Shown here piece by piece: positions 31,616 through 40,800 of a DNA stretch of 64,000 bases. The translations under genes were made by a program, and so were the position numbers. The number at the start of each line of letters is the position of its first letter. Within the stretch, counting starts at the first letter, position 1. The stretch spans positions 434,001 through 498,000 of the forward strand of contig NZ_CP045643.1 of assembly GCF_009498275.1 (NCBI RefSeq), read 5' to 3'. The notes below the pieces were generated by a model that saw only the letters and a program-made list of their open reading frames with translations, made no database searches and had not been told where the DNA came from. This DNA comes from Streptomyces fagopyri (GTDB lineage Bacteria; Actinomycetota; Actinomycetes; Streptomycetales; Streptomycetaceae).

Positions 31616-32689
31616 TCAGGCGGCGTGCTGGTACGCCGCGTACGTGAGGTAGCCGTTGTCGCCGCCCTGGAAGTACGTCGACTCATCGGCGGGAGCGATC
31701 GGCAGGCCCGTACGCAGGCGTTCCACCAGATCGGGATTGGCGATGAAGGCACGGCCGAAGCTGATGAGGTCGGCGCCGAGGCCGAGCCAGTGGTCCGCTT
31801 CGGTGCGGCCGGTCTGCTTGGGGCCCATCGGTAGCACAGGGTTCATCACCAGGGCGTTCGGCCAGGTGCGGCGCATGCCGAGCAGCGTCTCTTCGTCGGT
31901 CGTCGCCTCGAGATGGACATAGGCGAGTCCGATGCGGGACAACTCCTGCAGGAGCGCGCCGTAGAGATCGGGGACATCGGATTCCTCGACGCCCCAGAAG
32001 GGGCCGTTCGGAGACAGGCGGATTCCGGTCCGGTCGGCGCCGATGGCGTCGGCGGTCGCCGCGGCGGCCTCGACGGCGAACCGGATCCGGTTGGCCGGCG
32101 AGCCTCCGTACCGGTCGGTGCGGAGGTTGGCGTTCGACGACAGGAACTGGGAGATCAAGTAGCCGTTGGCGCCGTGCAGTTCGACACCGTCGAACCCCGC
32201 GTCGAGGGCGCGGCGTGCGGCCTCGGCGTACGACTGGACGTGCTCGGGCACCTCCGCGGTGTCCAGGGCCCGCGGCGTCGGGGCGGGCTGGGGCCCGATG
32301 GGCGTGAACACCTCGCCGACGGCGGGCACGGCCGAGGGCCCGATGGGCCGCATCCCGGTGGTGTCAGGGTGCGACACCCGCCCGCCGTGCATGATCTGGG
32401 CGAAAATCCGCCCGCCGTTGGTGTGCACCGCGTCGGTCACGGGACGCCATGAGGCCACCTGTTCGTCGGTGTGCAGTCCTGGGGTGCCCGGGTTCGACTG
32501 ACCGATCAAGCTCGGCTGCACCCCCTCGGTGACGATCAGACCGGCCGAGGCACGCTGGGCGTAATAGCGTGCCATCGACGGCGTCGCCAGACCCCCTTCG
32601 GCAGCCCGTACGCGGGTCATCGGGGCCATCACCACTCGGTTGGGCATCGCCAGATCGCCGAGCCGGTATCCGGTGAAAAGCGTCGTCAC
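31616..32689 (-). CDS. Old-yellow-enzyme-type ene-reductase (NADH:flavin oxidoreductase)
   Basis: A 357-residue FMN enzyme of the OYE/XenA-type family. Landmarks are LAMPNRVVMAPMTRVRA at the N-terminus, FAQIMHGGRVSHPDTTG, and FDGVELHGANGYLISQFL with NLRTDRYGGSPANRIRF, which shape the flavin and substrate site; FGRAFIANPDL near the end binds FMN phosphate. GTG at 32689 follows GAGGGAG; the ATG 21 bases upstream lies before that site. These enzymes reduce activated C=C bonds of enones and nitro compounds. A MerR gene is divergent, with a dyad between them, so electrophile-responsive control is likely. Confidence 0.92.
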   Translation of the reverse strand: MTTLFTGYRLGDLAMPNRVVMAPMTRVRAAEGGLATPSMARYYAQRASAGLIVTEGVQPSLIGQSNPGTPGLHTDEQVASWRPVTDAVHTNGGRIFAQIMHGGRVSHPDTTGMRPIGPSAVPAVGEVFTPIGPQPAPTPRALDTAEVPEHVQSYAEAARRALDAGFDGVELHGANGYLISQFLSSNANLRTDRYGGSPANRIRFAVEAAAATADAIGADRTGIRLSPNGPFWGVEESDVPDLYGALLQELSRIGLAYVHLEATTDEETLLGMRRTWPNALVMNPVLPMGPKQTGRTEADHWLGLGADLISFGRAFIANPDLVERLRTGLPIAPADESTYFQGGDNGYLTYAAYQHAA

Positions 32690-32765
32690 GTCGTGTCTCC
32701 CTCGCGTCATGCAGGTGTTCCGTCGCTCCCGGTGACCGGGTCGCGCTCTTCGGCTACGCTAAAAC

Positions 32766-32781
32766 CTGACATTGACGTCAG
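32766..32781. promoter_or_regulatory. MerR-type operator candidate between the ene-reductase and its regulator
   Basis: CTGAC and GTCAG flank six bases (CTGACATTGACGTCAG). The dyad contains TTGAC, the kind of sequence MerR-family proteins bind between promoter elements. It lies 42 bases before the MerR start. Confidence 0.55.
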
Positions 32782-32822
32782 AGGCAAGGGTTGTGCTCCG
32801 GATCACAGCCGGGAGGGGTGGC

Positions 32823-33200
32823 ATGCGCATCGGAGAGCTCGCCGCACGGTCCGGAGTCAGCGTCCGGTCCCTGCGCTACTACGAGGAACAGGACCTGCTG
32901 TTCAGCACGCGCAGCGCGAGCGGACAGCGGCACTACACGGAGGACGCGGTCGAGCGGGTGACGTTCCTTCAGCGGATGTACGCCGCGGGACTGTCCAGCC
33001 GGACCATCGCCGAACTCCTGCCCTGTGTCGACTCCCCCAGCGAGGAAGCCTCCGACGCCGCACTGGAACGCATGGCCGAGGAGCGCGACCGCCTCGACGA
33101 GCACATCGCCGAACTCGTCCGCACCCGGGAGTCCCTCGACGTCCTGATGGCCACCAACCGGGCTCATCGCAAGACCCTGAGGTCCGCCACAACGGTCTGA
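32823..33200 (+). CDS. MerR-family transcriptional regulator
   Basis: A 125-residue regulator. The N-terminal winged HTH MRIGELAARSGVSVRSLRYYEEQDLL and the wing RSASGQRHYTEDAVERV are diagnostic. A coiled-coil dimerisation helix follows, with no conserved metal-binding Cys cluster at the C-terminus, so it resembles organic-signal MerR proteins rather than metal sensors. ATG at 32823 follows GGGAGGGG. Divergent orientation points to control of the ene-reductase gene. Confidence 0.92.
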   Translation: MRIGELAARSGVSVRSLRYYEEQDLLFSTRSASGQRHYTEDAVERVTFLQRMYAAGLSSRTIAELLPCVDSPSEEASDAALERMAEERDRLDEHIAELVRTRESLDVLMATNRAHRKTLRSATTV

Positions 33201-33382
33201 AGCCTTCGGCCGTCTCCGGAGGAACGTCGTACTGACCGCGACGAGCGAGGTGGGAGCCGAGTTGGGGATGGACGTCATGGCTGTCCTGGGCTTCATGTGC
33301 CCAGCGGATCCGCCTCGTCGGCCACCGCGCCCGATATCGACCTCAGCGCCACCTTCTCGTAAGTGAGGCTGGGCCCCCGCCC

Positions 33383-33574
33383 ATGACGACACCCACTTCC
33401 CCAGCCACCCCGTCCGTCCTGCCGTCGGTGCTCGGGGTGTTCGCGCACCCCGACGACGGGAGCCTGTTGGCCGGCGGCGTGCTCGCACAGCACGCCGCAG
33501 CGGGGGCCCGCACCTCTGTCGTCACCACAATCTGGGCCCCTGACAGCCGACGGGCCACCGAACTCGCCACCTCA
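33383..33574 (+). pseudogene. PIG-L-family deacetylase, N-terminal stub
   Basis: The frame VLGVFAHPDDGSLLAGGVLAQ followed by HAAAGARTSVVTTIWAPDSRRATELA matches the first ~65 residues of the actinobacterial PIG-L/LmbE-type zinc deacetylases, which act on GlcNAc-type substrates. After about 33574 similarity ends and the rest of the open frame is junk-like. The family zinc motif HPDDE reads HPDDG, losing the key acidic residue. Both truncation and substitution say it is dead. Confidence 0.72.
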
Positions 33575-33787
33575 TCTGCCCCTGCCCTCACTGCCCACCG
33601 TCTCCAGCCGGCCGTGCACCGCACCTGGCCCGTCGCGAGGGGGGATCGCGGCGGGCCAGATATATCTACGTTCCCACAGTTCTGCCCTGTACGCACCAGC
33701 TTCCCACCGTGTCGCCGAACGGCACGTTCACCGGGCGGCCCGACACCGGCAAGCCATCCGGCGTACGGCCGCAGACCGGCGACGAGT

Positions 33788-33907
33788 GGGGGCGCCTGTT
33801 GCCCAGGTGCGCGGGGCAGCGAGCAAGCCCTCTGAGAGTCCGTTCGATGGACACCCGGTCGACACCGGGCCGCTCCGTGAACGCGCACCTGGGCAACAGG
33901 CGCCCCC
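33788..33907. repeat. Perfect 26-base inverted repeat with 68-base spacer
   Basis: Arms 33788-33813 and 33882-33907 are exact reverse complements containing GCGCCTGTTGCCCAGGTGCG. The arm length is unusual for a terminator with so long a loop. It may be the pair of ends of a small non-autonomous element or a recombination scar next to the truncated PIG-L gene. Confidence 0.8.
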
Positions 33908-33951
33908 GCACTCGGCCCGGGGCGGCCTCGCCGCCCTCACCGGAGCGCGTG

Positions 33952-33971
33952 CGCGGCGGGCAGGCGCCGCG
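33952..33971. terminator. Hairpin directly after the GH95-like gene
   Basis: A 7-bp stem (CGCGGCG and complement) with a 6-base loop, one base past the stop codon of the gene ending at 33973. Confidence 0.45.
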
Positions 33972-33972
33972 G

Positions 33973-36840
33973 TCAGCCGTTGATCAGGTCGAACTCCTCC
34001 CAGGGACCGATCGCGCTGCGGTTGGCGATCAGCGGATCGGCGCCGGCGTTCTCGGCGGTGACGTAGTCGCCGTTGACCACGGACTTGAGGCTGATACTGC
34101 CGTCGCCGTTGTGGATGAGCTGGAATTGCTCCCAGCTACCGACGGCGTCCACCTTGGCCAGCAGTGGGTCGGCGCCGGCGTTGTCAGCGGTGACGTACTT
34201 GTCGTTGGCGTGAGCGCGGAGCGCGACGGAGCCGTTGCCCTGGTCGATCAGGTCGAACTGGTCCCAGGGACCGATCGCGGTACGGTTGGCGATCAGCGGA
34301 TCGGCGCCGGCGTTGTCCGCGGTGACGTAGTCGCCGTTGGCGTGCGCTTTGAAGGAGACCACGGAGCCGCCGCCGGGCGTGCCGCCGCTGCCGTCGATGC
34401 CGATCTGTACGGTGCCCAGGTGTCTGGCGGTGGTCGCCGGGGACCCGGATACCTGCGCGAAGGGCAGAGCCGTGGTGGGGGCTGCGACCTGCTCGACCAA
34501 GTAGGGCTGGCCGGAGACGACCGGCACGTTGAAGGTACCGGCGGTCGTGGAGGAGACCACCACCGCGTTGCTGGAGCCGTTGACGACCTGAACCGCTCTG
34601 CCGGGCCAGGGGTTGCGGACCTTCATGGTCCGTGATGAACCGGCCTGGATGGCCACGGTGACCGGGGTGCCGCCCTGCACCTGTACGTTCACCCTGGTGT
34701 TGCCCTGCACCGCAACGCTGCCACTGACGTCCCAGCCGGCCGGCCACGCCGGGGCGATCCGGAGGGTGCCGTCGTAGTCCTGCACGAGTGCCTCGTCGAG
34801 CGCGGTGGCCACTCCGGAGACCTGCTCGATGTACCCCTCGGTGCCGACGGTGCTGCCAAGGTCGGACAGGCCGTTGATGTACACCTGGTGGGCCTGAGTG
34901 ATGGCGACCAGCCGGGAGGCGACCTCACTGGCCATACCGAGGCGGGCCGCATCGATCGCGTCCATGTTCCAGTCGTTGCCCGCACCGTAGAACACACGGT
35001 GGTTGTACGTGCGTACCCCGAGGTCGTGCGGCGCGCCAGGGTCGTCCGTGATCAGGTTGTACGGCCACACCGGCTCCAGGTCGATGTTCTCGCCGTTCCT
35101 GATCGTCGCGGTGGGCTGGTAGGACCAGGCGATGACGTCGTTGTTGGAGGAATCCGCCGACGGCGGCAGGACCTGGGTGTGGGCGTAGTCGGTGCGTGCC
35201 CATGGCGGGATCTGCCCGAGGGCGGTGGTGAGTTGAGACTGCAGGGAGGTGTCGGTGTTCAGCAGTTTCGCGGCGCTGACCACGGCGGGGAACAGCGCGG
35301 CATCGGCGGCCAGGTCGGTTGTCGGGTCCTGCACCGCCCACTGTGTCTCGTGCGCGTTCGCCACCGCGTGCAGCTTTCCGTCGGATCCCACCTTCTGGTA
35401 GGCCAGCAGGAAGGTCGCCGACTCCCGCATCAGCGGATAGTACGTGCGCAGGAAGTTCAAGTCGTCGGTGTCTTGGTACTGCTGCCACACGTAGAGGCCG
35501 ATCTCCGCGCCCGAGGTGACATCGAGGGCGTTCCAATTGGGGCTGCCGGGCCGGCTGCAGGCCGCGTTGGCACCGGGCGACGGGTCGCCGCCGTTGCCGT
35601 TGAACCGCATGACCTCCGGGACGCAGGCCCCCGCGAGACCGCCCATCTGCTGCTTCGTCCAGGCCTCGATGGCCGGCAGGTTGTTCTGGTAGAGATTGAA
35701 GATCGGGATGTTGAGGGCGAAGTTGCCACTGCTCATGTTCGCCGAGATCTGCGTGCGCAGATTCCACAGCCATGTCGCCGACGGCGTCCAGTTCTGGTGG
35801 TCCTGGCCGAAGTTGAACATGTCGGCGACCCCGGCCTGGCTGCCGGGGATGGCGCCTCGCATGGACGCGGCCTCCATGAACAGGTAGATCGTGCGCAGCG
35901 ACTCCATGTACTGGGCCTGGCCGTCAGGGGAGTTCGCCTCCAGCATTCCGCTGTTGGCCCAGTAGTTCGCCCACCAGGACTGCTGGGTGGACAGCAGGGA
36001 GGATTCGGCGGCGCCGGTGTCCGAGCCGAGCAGCGCGGAGGCGGTGCTGCCCGCGTTGCCGCCGGTCCACGTGGGTGCGCCCGCGATCACCCGGAAGGAT
36101 CCGTCGGCGTTGGGTGTGAAGTTCACCTTCACCTGCGTGCTGTTGACGACCTGCGCCGCGACGCCCCGGCCGCCCGCGCTCAGTGCGGCCAGTGATCCGA
36201 AGGTCCGCCCGGAGCTGCCGGCTTCCTGATTGTCCGCCCACGTCTCGGCCAGCGTGCCGATCGCCCCCGAGGCCGCCGCCTGTGGGCTGCGCCCGGACCA
36301 CAGGCTGACCGTGGCGGACTGTGCGGCGTTGGGATCGGCGCCGGTGACGTCCACCACCAGTTCGTCCTTCGTGGCCGACACCCACGCCTTGAGCGTCATA
36401 CCGCCGCCGGACTCGTTCAGCACCCCGGTGTACAGGTCCAGGTAGCCCTTGAAATCCGCGGCACCGGTCAGTTTCGAGAGGCCGGGAATGGTCACCTGCC
36501 CGGGCGACTTGCGGCCCGGCAGTGTGTCGGAGCGGTTGAGCTGCGCGGTGAATCCGTTCGCGGCCCACACCGCGGTGCCGAGCGAGCCGTTCCCCAGGGG
36601 CAGCGACTGGGCACCGGCCGGGTTCGGCTTGCCGAGCACGATGTCGGAGCGGCGGACCACGTTCGGTGTGTCGACGTGGAAACCGCCGTTCTGCCAGGCG
36701 GTCGTCGCGGTGGCGGCCGCGGCCGAGGCCGGCCGCGCGGCCGTGGGGACGAGGAGTCCGGCCGTGAGGAACGCTGCCGCTACCCCAGCTAATGATCGGA
36801 TCATTCTCACAGGCCGAGATCTGTGGTGCCGTTGCAGCAT
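33973..36840 (-). CDS. Secreted GH95-like glycosidase (alpha-L-fucosidase-type) with three fascin-like repeats
   Basis: A 955-residue exported protein. ATG at 36840 follows AGGAG and starts a long signal peptide; the longer frame to 36939 has no such site. The catalytic part (about 50-790) fits the GH95/GH65-like (alpha/alpha)6 clan: N-terminal beta domain with PLGNGSLGTAVWAANGF, then barrel regions such as WNLRTQISANMSSGNFALNIPIF, NAHETQWAVQDPTTDLAADAA and AWPAGWDV. GH95 enzymes release terminal alpha-L-fucose or alpha-L-galactose; substrate here is inferred. The last ~130 residues are three copies of a fascin/beta-trefoil-like unit, each with DYVTADNAGADPL or a near variant. A GntR-like dyad lies upstream. 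Confidence 0.82.
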   Translation of the reverse strand: MLQRHHRSRPVRMIRSLAGVAAAFLTAGLLVPTAARPASAAAATATTAWQNGGFHVDTPNVVRRSDIVLGKPNPAGAQSLPLGNGSLGTAVWAANGFTAQLNRSDTLPGRKSPGQVTIPGLSKLTGAADFKGYLDLYTGVLNESGGGMTLKAWVSATKDELVVDVTGADPNAAQSATVSLWSGRSPQAAASGAIGTLAETWADNQEAGSSGRTFGSLAALSAGGRGVAAQVVNSTQVKVNFTPNADGSFRVIAGAPTWTGGNAGSTASALLGSDTGAAESSLLSTQQSWWANYWANSGMLEANSPDGQAQYMESLRTIYLFMEAASMRGAIPGSQAGVADMFNFGQDHQNWTPSATWLWNLRTQISANMSSGNFALNIPIFNLYQNNLPAIEAWTKQQMGGLAGACVPEVMRFNGNGGDPSPGANAACSRPGSPNWNALDVTSGAEIGLYVWQQYQDTDDLNFLRTYYPLMRESATFLLAYQKVGSDGKLHAVANAHETQWAVQDPTTDLAADAALFPAVVSAAKLLNTDTSLQSQLTTALGQIPPWARTDYAHTQVLPPSADSSNNDVIAWSYQPTATIRNGENIDLEPVWPYNLITDDPGAPHDLGVRTYNHRVFYGAGNDWNMDAIDAARLGMASEVASRLVAITQAHQVYINGLSDLGSTVGTEGYIEQVSGVATALDEALVQDYDGTLRIAPAWPAGWDVSGSVAVQGNTRVNVQVQGGTPVTVAIQAGSSRTMKVRNPWPGRAVQVVNGSSNAVVVSSTTAGTFNVPVVSGQPYLVEQVAAPTTALPFAQVSGSPATTARHLGTVQIGIDGSGGTPGGGSVVSFKAHANGDYVTADNAGADPLIANRTAIGPWDQFDLIDQGNGSVALRAHANDKYVTADNAGADPLLAKVDAVGSWEQFQLIHNGDGSISLKSVVNGDYVTAENAGADPLIANRSAIGPWEEFDLING
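33976..34359 (-). repeat. Three tandem fascin-like repeat units inside the GH95-like gene
   Basis: Units at about 33976-34098, 34099-34230 and 34231-34359 encode 41-44 residues each with the shared core YVTADNAGADPL. The first and third unit are nearly identical at the DNA level over about 70 bases, including synonymous positions, which points to recent duplication or gene conversion. Confidence 0.85.
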
Positions 36841-36960
36841 GATCGCTCCTAATGCGCGCGATACGCCACGCATGCGGGTAAGTGAGCGGGAAGATGCACG
36901 AGCAGGCGCAGCACACAGTGGCCGCTCAGGCGAGAGCATGTCAAGGGAACTACCTCAAAT

Positions 36961-36971
36961 ACATCCGATGT
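36961..36971. promoter_or_regulatory. ACATC-C-GATGT dyad upstream of the GH95-like gene
   Basis: A perfect 5-base inverted repeat around one base, in an AT-richer patch about 120 bases before the start. The spacing resembles GntR-family operators. No regulator gene is adjacent. Confidence 0.45.
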
Positions 36972-37170
36972 GTGTGCTGAACGATCGAGCCTGAGAGAAG
37001 GGGTGGCCGACACGACGCGGCGCCGGCGATCCCGCACGCGCGCAACGGGTGCCACGGGCCGTTGAAGGTCTTCTTCAGGACGTCGCGGTCCTGTTCGTCG
37101 CGCGGTCCGATGCCTTGCGGTACGGACCGCGCGCCCATCGGACCCCGCGTGCGTCCGGGCCGGGACACGC

Positions 37171-37201
37171 GGACGGGGCGAGACCCGGTCTCGCCCCGTC
37201 C
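37171..37201. terminator. Terminator after the lipoprotein gene
   Basis: A perfect 14-bp stem (GGACGGGGCGAGAC and complement) with a 3-base loop, 26 bases past the stop codon. Confidence 0.88.
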
Positions 37202-37226
37202 TGTCAGGCATGTCCGGCGGGTGCCG

Positions 37227-37835
37227 TCAGCGCAGCGTGTACGCCGTGGGAATGGTCTGCCTGACGGTGTTGCCCTGGCTGTCGGTCGCGCTGATTCTCA
37301 GTCCGATGCCCTTGGCGGCCTGGTCCCGCCGCGGGTTCCGGACCGTCGTGGTGAAGGTGTTCTTCCCGGTCGTTCTCGTGGTGGCCCGGTGCCAGGTGCT
37401 GCCCCCGTCGAAGGTGGTCTCCGCCTTCAGGGAGGTCACCTTGGGCAGGGCGGTGAGGCGTGGCTGGTAGTAGCCGACGACGGTGATGTCGTGGTCCTCC
37501 CCCGCCTTGACGGTGTTGTCCAGGGCCAGGCCGAAGTCGTACCGCAGGAAGATCAGCGGTTCCGGGCGGCAGGCCGCCTTGTTGCTGCCGGTCACGTCAC
37601 CCATGCACGGGCTCAGTTCGGGGGCGTCGTCCTTGGTCGCTTCGGCCGAGGTGTACTCCCAGACCGTCTTGACGTCGTCGGTCTTCGCCTCGAACGTGTA
37701 CCGGGCCGACTTCGCCGGCAGGTCGTAGGAGATGAGGTCACCACCGTTGCAGCCGGCCAGGGCCAGCATCACCGCGGATGCGAGCACCATGACGAGTCCT
37801 CTGCGGCGCCGTGCCGAAGGCATCCCGGTGTTCAT
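37227..37835 (-). CDS. Lipoprotein resembling the detached C-terminal domain of S8 proteases
   Basis: A 202-residue protein starting MNTGMPSARRRRG with a hydrophobic stretch and a lipobox ALAGC (lipidated Cys29). ATG at 37835 follows AAGGAG; longer open sequence is antisense-free overlap with the protease gene and is rejected. The mature part (ISYDLPAKSARYTFEA, then LIFLRYDFGLALDNTVKAG, ALPKVTSLKAETTFDGGSTW and TVRNPRRDQAAKGIGLRISATDSQGNTV) resembles, from memory, the last domain of long Streptomyces S8 peptidases. It starts 32 bases after the S8 stop, in one operon with it. It may be a membrane-tethered partner of the protease. Confidence 0.85.
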   Translation of the reverse strand: MNTGMPSARRRRGLVMVLASAVMLALAGCNGGDLISYDLPAKSARYTFEAKTDDVKTVWEYTSAEATKDDAPELSPCMGDVTGSNKAACRPEPLIFLRYDFGLALDNTVKAGEDHDITVVGYYQPRLTALPKVTSLKAETTFDGGSTWHRATTRTTGKNTFTTTVRNPRRDQAAKGIGLRISATDSQGNTVRQTIPTAYTLR

Positions 37836-37867
37836 CGTGTTGGTCTCCTTAGCGGGTCCGAGTGCCG

Positions 37868-40800
37868 TCACTGGGTGAGGTAGCTCTGGTCGGGGAGATG
37901 CTCCGTGCGACGCTCGATCTCGTGACCGGACGCGTTCAGCAGGTCGAAGTCGCAGGTGTAGTCGAGGTTCGGCAAGGTGGACGACGGAGTGGGCCCGCAC
38001 GCCGGGATGTCCGTGAAGTCGTGCGTGATCATTTCGTCGTCGACGATGCCGATCAGGGCCTGGCGGCCGCCGCCGCTGTCCGTCAGGTAGATGGTGGGGT
38101 AGAAGGTGTCGCCCTGTCGGCAGCCCGCGCACGGTCCGGCCCCGACCGAGAAGCCGGACTTGGTCCGCACCTGGGGAACGGCCCCCGGCACGGAGGGTCC
38201 CGCGTTCCAGTGGATGTCGTCCTTGCCGCCGAGGACCAGGTCGTTCGCCTCGGAGCGGTTGTGCGTCAGGAAGGAGTCCGCTCCCCGTTCGGCCCAGGAC
38301 GCGGTGAACCGGCTGATCGCGTCGCTCTGCCGCTTGACGAAGGTGGTGAGGGTCTGCTGGGTGGCGAGTCGCGGCAGAGTGACCTGCGACGCGACGGGGG
38401 TGGTCCGGAGGAACTGCATCCAGGCCAACTGGTGGACGTCGCCGGGCCGTGCCGCGTGGAAGTGCAGGTCGACCCGGTCGAGTTCGTCCTTCGCGACCCG
38501 GTAGGTGTCCGGCTTGATCTGTCCCTCGTCGTGGTACCTGGCGGCGTACACCCTCGGCACGGCACTGCCGCCGAGAGTGACCTCGACAGGCGACCGGTCG
38601 GATTTGATCCGCTTGATCAGGCTCTCGGCCTGGGCATAGGGCACCGTCACGATGGGCAGGGGCCCGTAGGACTGGATGGCCGGACAGCTCTTCGGCCCGT
38701 CCGCGCACTGGTCGAGATCCGTGGGACGGCCCAGCGAGGTGAGATCCGGTGCCGCGACCAGTACACCGACGGCACCGGCGCCGGCGGCGGCCGCCACCCG
38801 CTCGTCGCGGAGCCTTGGGAAGTCGCAGGACGCCTGACAGATGTCGGTCGGTGTCAGGAGTACGAGCTTGCCCTTGACGTCGACGTTCGCGAGGTCGGCG
38901 GCGGAACCGGTGCCCGCGTCGACCACCGGCAGATGTCCCTTGACCGGCAGCCGGGGAACCGGGATCGAGGCTTCGCGGAAGCTTGGATCACCGTCGTCGT
39001 TCAGCCACATCTGCGTCTCGCTCAGTGTGGCGTCCGGGGTCCCGTAGCGGGCGGACAGGCTGGTGGGGACCCCGCGGCCGACAGTCCGCATGCTGACCAC
39101 GGGAGTCGTCCGCGAGCTGTAGAGGTCGTGGGTGAAGGTGCCGGTACTCACCTTGCCCGTGGGCAGCACCCACCAGTTCGCCTCCCTCGCGTTGTAGCCG
39201 AGCGAGACCACCGTGCCCGCTGTCCATTGCCCGGTCGCCGAGACCCGGTTGACGGAATCGGCCACCATGTAGGTTTCGGTGGATTCCGGATACTGCACGC
39301 TCAGCCGTTTGGCCTTGCGCAGGTCGAGCGTGACTGTCGTGGCCTTGGTGAGGCCGATCTCCGGTGCCATCGGCTGCGCCTGCTGCCACTCGCCGGCCGC
39401 GTCGCGCCAGGTGACCGGTATCTGCGCCGCGTAGGTTCCGCGGAAGAGCTGTTCGGTCACGGTGCCTGCGCCGGTTTCCAAGGTCGGGCCCGCGTGCAGG
39501 TGTACCTGATCGTCGACCGGCGTGAACGTGGCGGTGCCGTAGTGCACGTCGGTGGCACCGGCCGGGAGGACGACGTTCACGGTCAACGGGAACTTCTGGG
39601 CTTCGAGGAAGGTGTGGATGCCCGAACTCAGCTGTATCGCGCCGGAATCGTCCCGCGCGTTGAGCAGCCCGTTGTAGCCGCCGTAGGCGCCGTCGGTCCC
39701 GAGCACGCTGCCGTCGAGTGTCACCGCCACCTCGGCGGATCCGCCTGCGGGAACGACGACCTTGTCCCTGTCGAGGGTGAACATGCCTGCCGCGGCGGGC
39801 CGGCCGTCGGCGAAGGAGACCGGCGTCGCGAGGTGCAGCGTGACCGGCTCGTCGCCGTGGTTGGTGTAGGTGATCTTCTTCGTCACCGGCGCGTGCGGGT
39901 GGGCCAGCCGGCCGAAGTTCAGATTCCCCTTCGGGACGACCCGCGGGTTGGTCGCGGCCGCGAGGTCAACCCGGCCGGCGCCCTGGGCGTACAGGTCGTG
40001 CCCGAGGTCGGCCGAGGTGTCCATCAGCAGGGTCTTGATCTGCCGGCCGGTCAGCTCCGGATGTTGCTGGGCGACGATGGCCGCGGCGCCTGCCACATGG
40101 GGCGTCGCCATCGAGGTGCCGCTGGCCGTGGTGTAGTACTGATCCACCGGCGTGCCCATGGTCGTGCCGGCGGCGCGTGCCGCGACGATGTCGACGCCGG
40201 GCGCCGCGATGTCGGGCTTGGCGGCGCCGTCCCCGATACGGGGCCCGCGGTTGGAGAAGGACGCCATAGCGTCGCTCTTGTCGACGGCCGCCACGGTCAG
40301 GGCGTCGTCGGCGGAGCCCGGGGCGACGACCTTCTGGGCGATGAAACCGGAGTTCCCGGCCGCGACCACGAACAGGGTTCCGGTGGCACGGCTGAGCTCG
40401 TTGAGCGCCTGGCTCATCGGGTCCGTGCCATCCGTGGGGTCACCGCCCAGGCTCAGGTTGACGATCTTGGCCCCCGAGTGGGCCGCCCAGTCCATGGCCG
40501 CGATGATCCCGTCGTCGGGGCACTGCCCCGCGTCGTCGCAGACCTTGCCCACCAGCAGCTTCGCGCCGGGTGCCACTCCCTTGCGCAGCCCTTTGGACGC
40601 GGCTCCGCTGCCCAGGACCGTGGACGCCACGTGGGTACCGTGACCGTGCCCGTCCTTGGCGCCCGTGGCACTGCCGGTGAAGTCGACCTGTCCGACGATG
40701 CTCGCGGACACGTCCGGGTGGGTGGCGTCGATACCGGTGTCCAGGACCGCCACGGTCACGCCGCTGCCGTCGTAGCCGCGTTCCCAGGCGACAGGCGCGC

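Larger units (their letters stand above)
33575..33972. other. Non-coding stretch with a large inverted repeat
   Basis: Overlapping Arg/Gly/Pro-rich frames on both strands, none recognisable. It contains the 26-base inverted repeat (33788-33813 / 33882-33907) and a small hairpin after the GH95-like gene. Confidence 0.5.
36841..37226. other. Promoter of the GH95-like gene and terminator of the S8 lipoprotein unit
   Basis: No gene supported. It holds the dyad at 36961-36971 and the strong hairpin at 37171-37201. Confidence 0.5.

Noticed and set aside
33709..33960. Plus-strand frame spanning the inverted repeat as a gene
   Set aside because: The frame crosses both arms of the repeat and has no recognisable sequence or ribosome site.
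37836..38708. N-terminal extension of the lipoprotein frame into the protease gene
   Set aside because: The upstream part overlaps the S8 coding sequence in another frame and has no protein character; the start at 37835 has a ribosome site and signal peptide.
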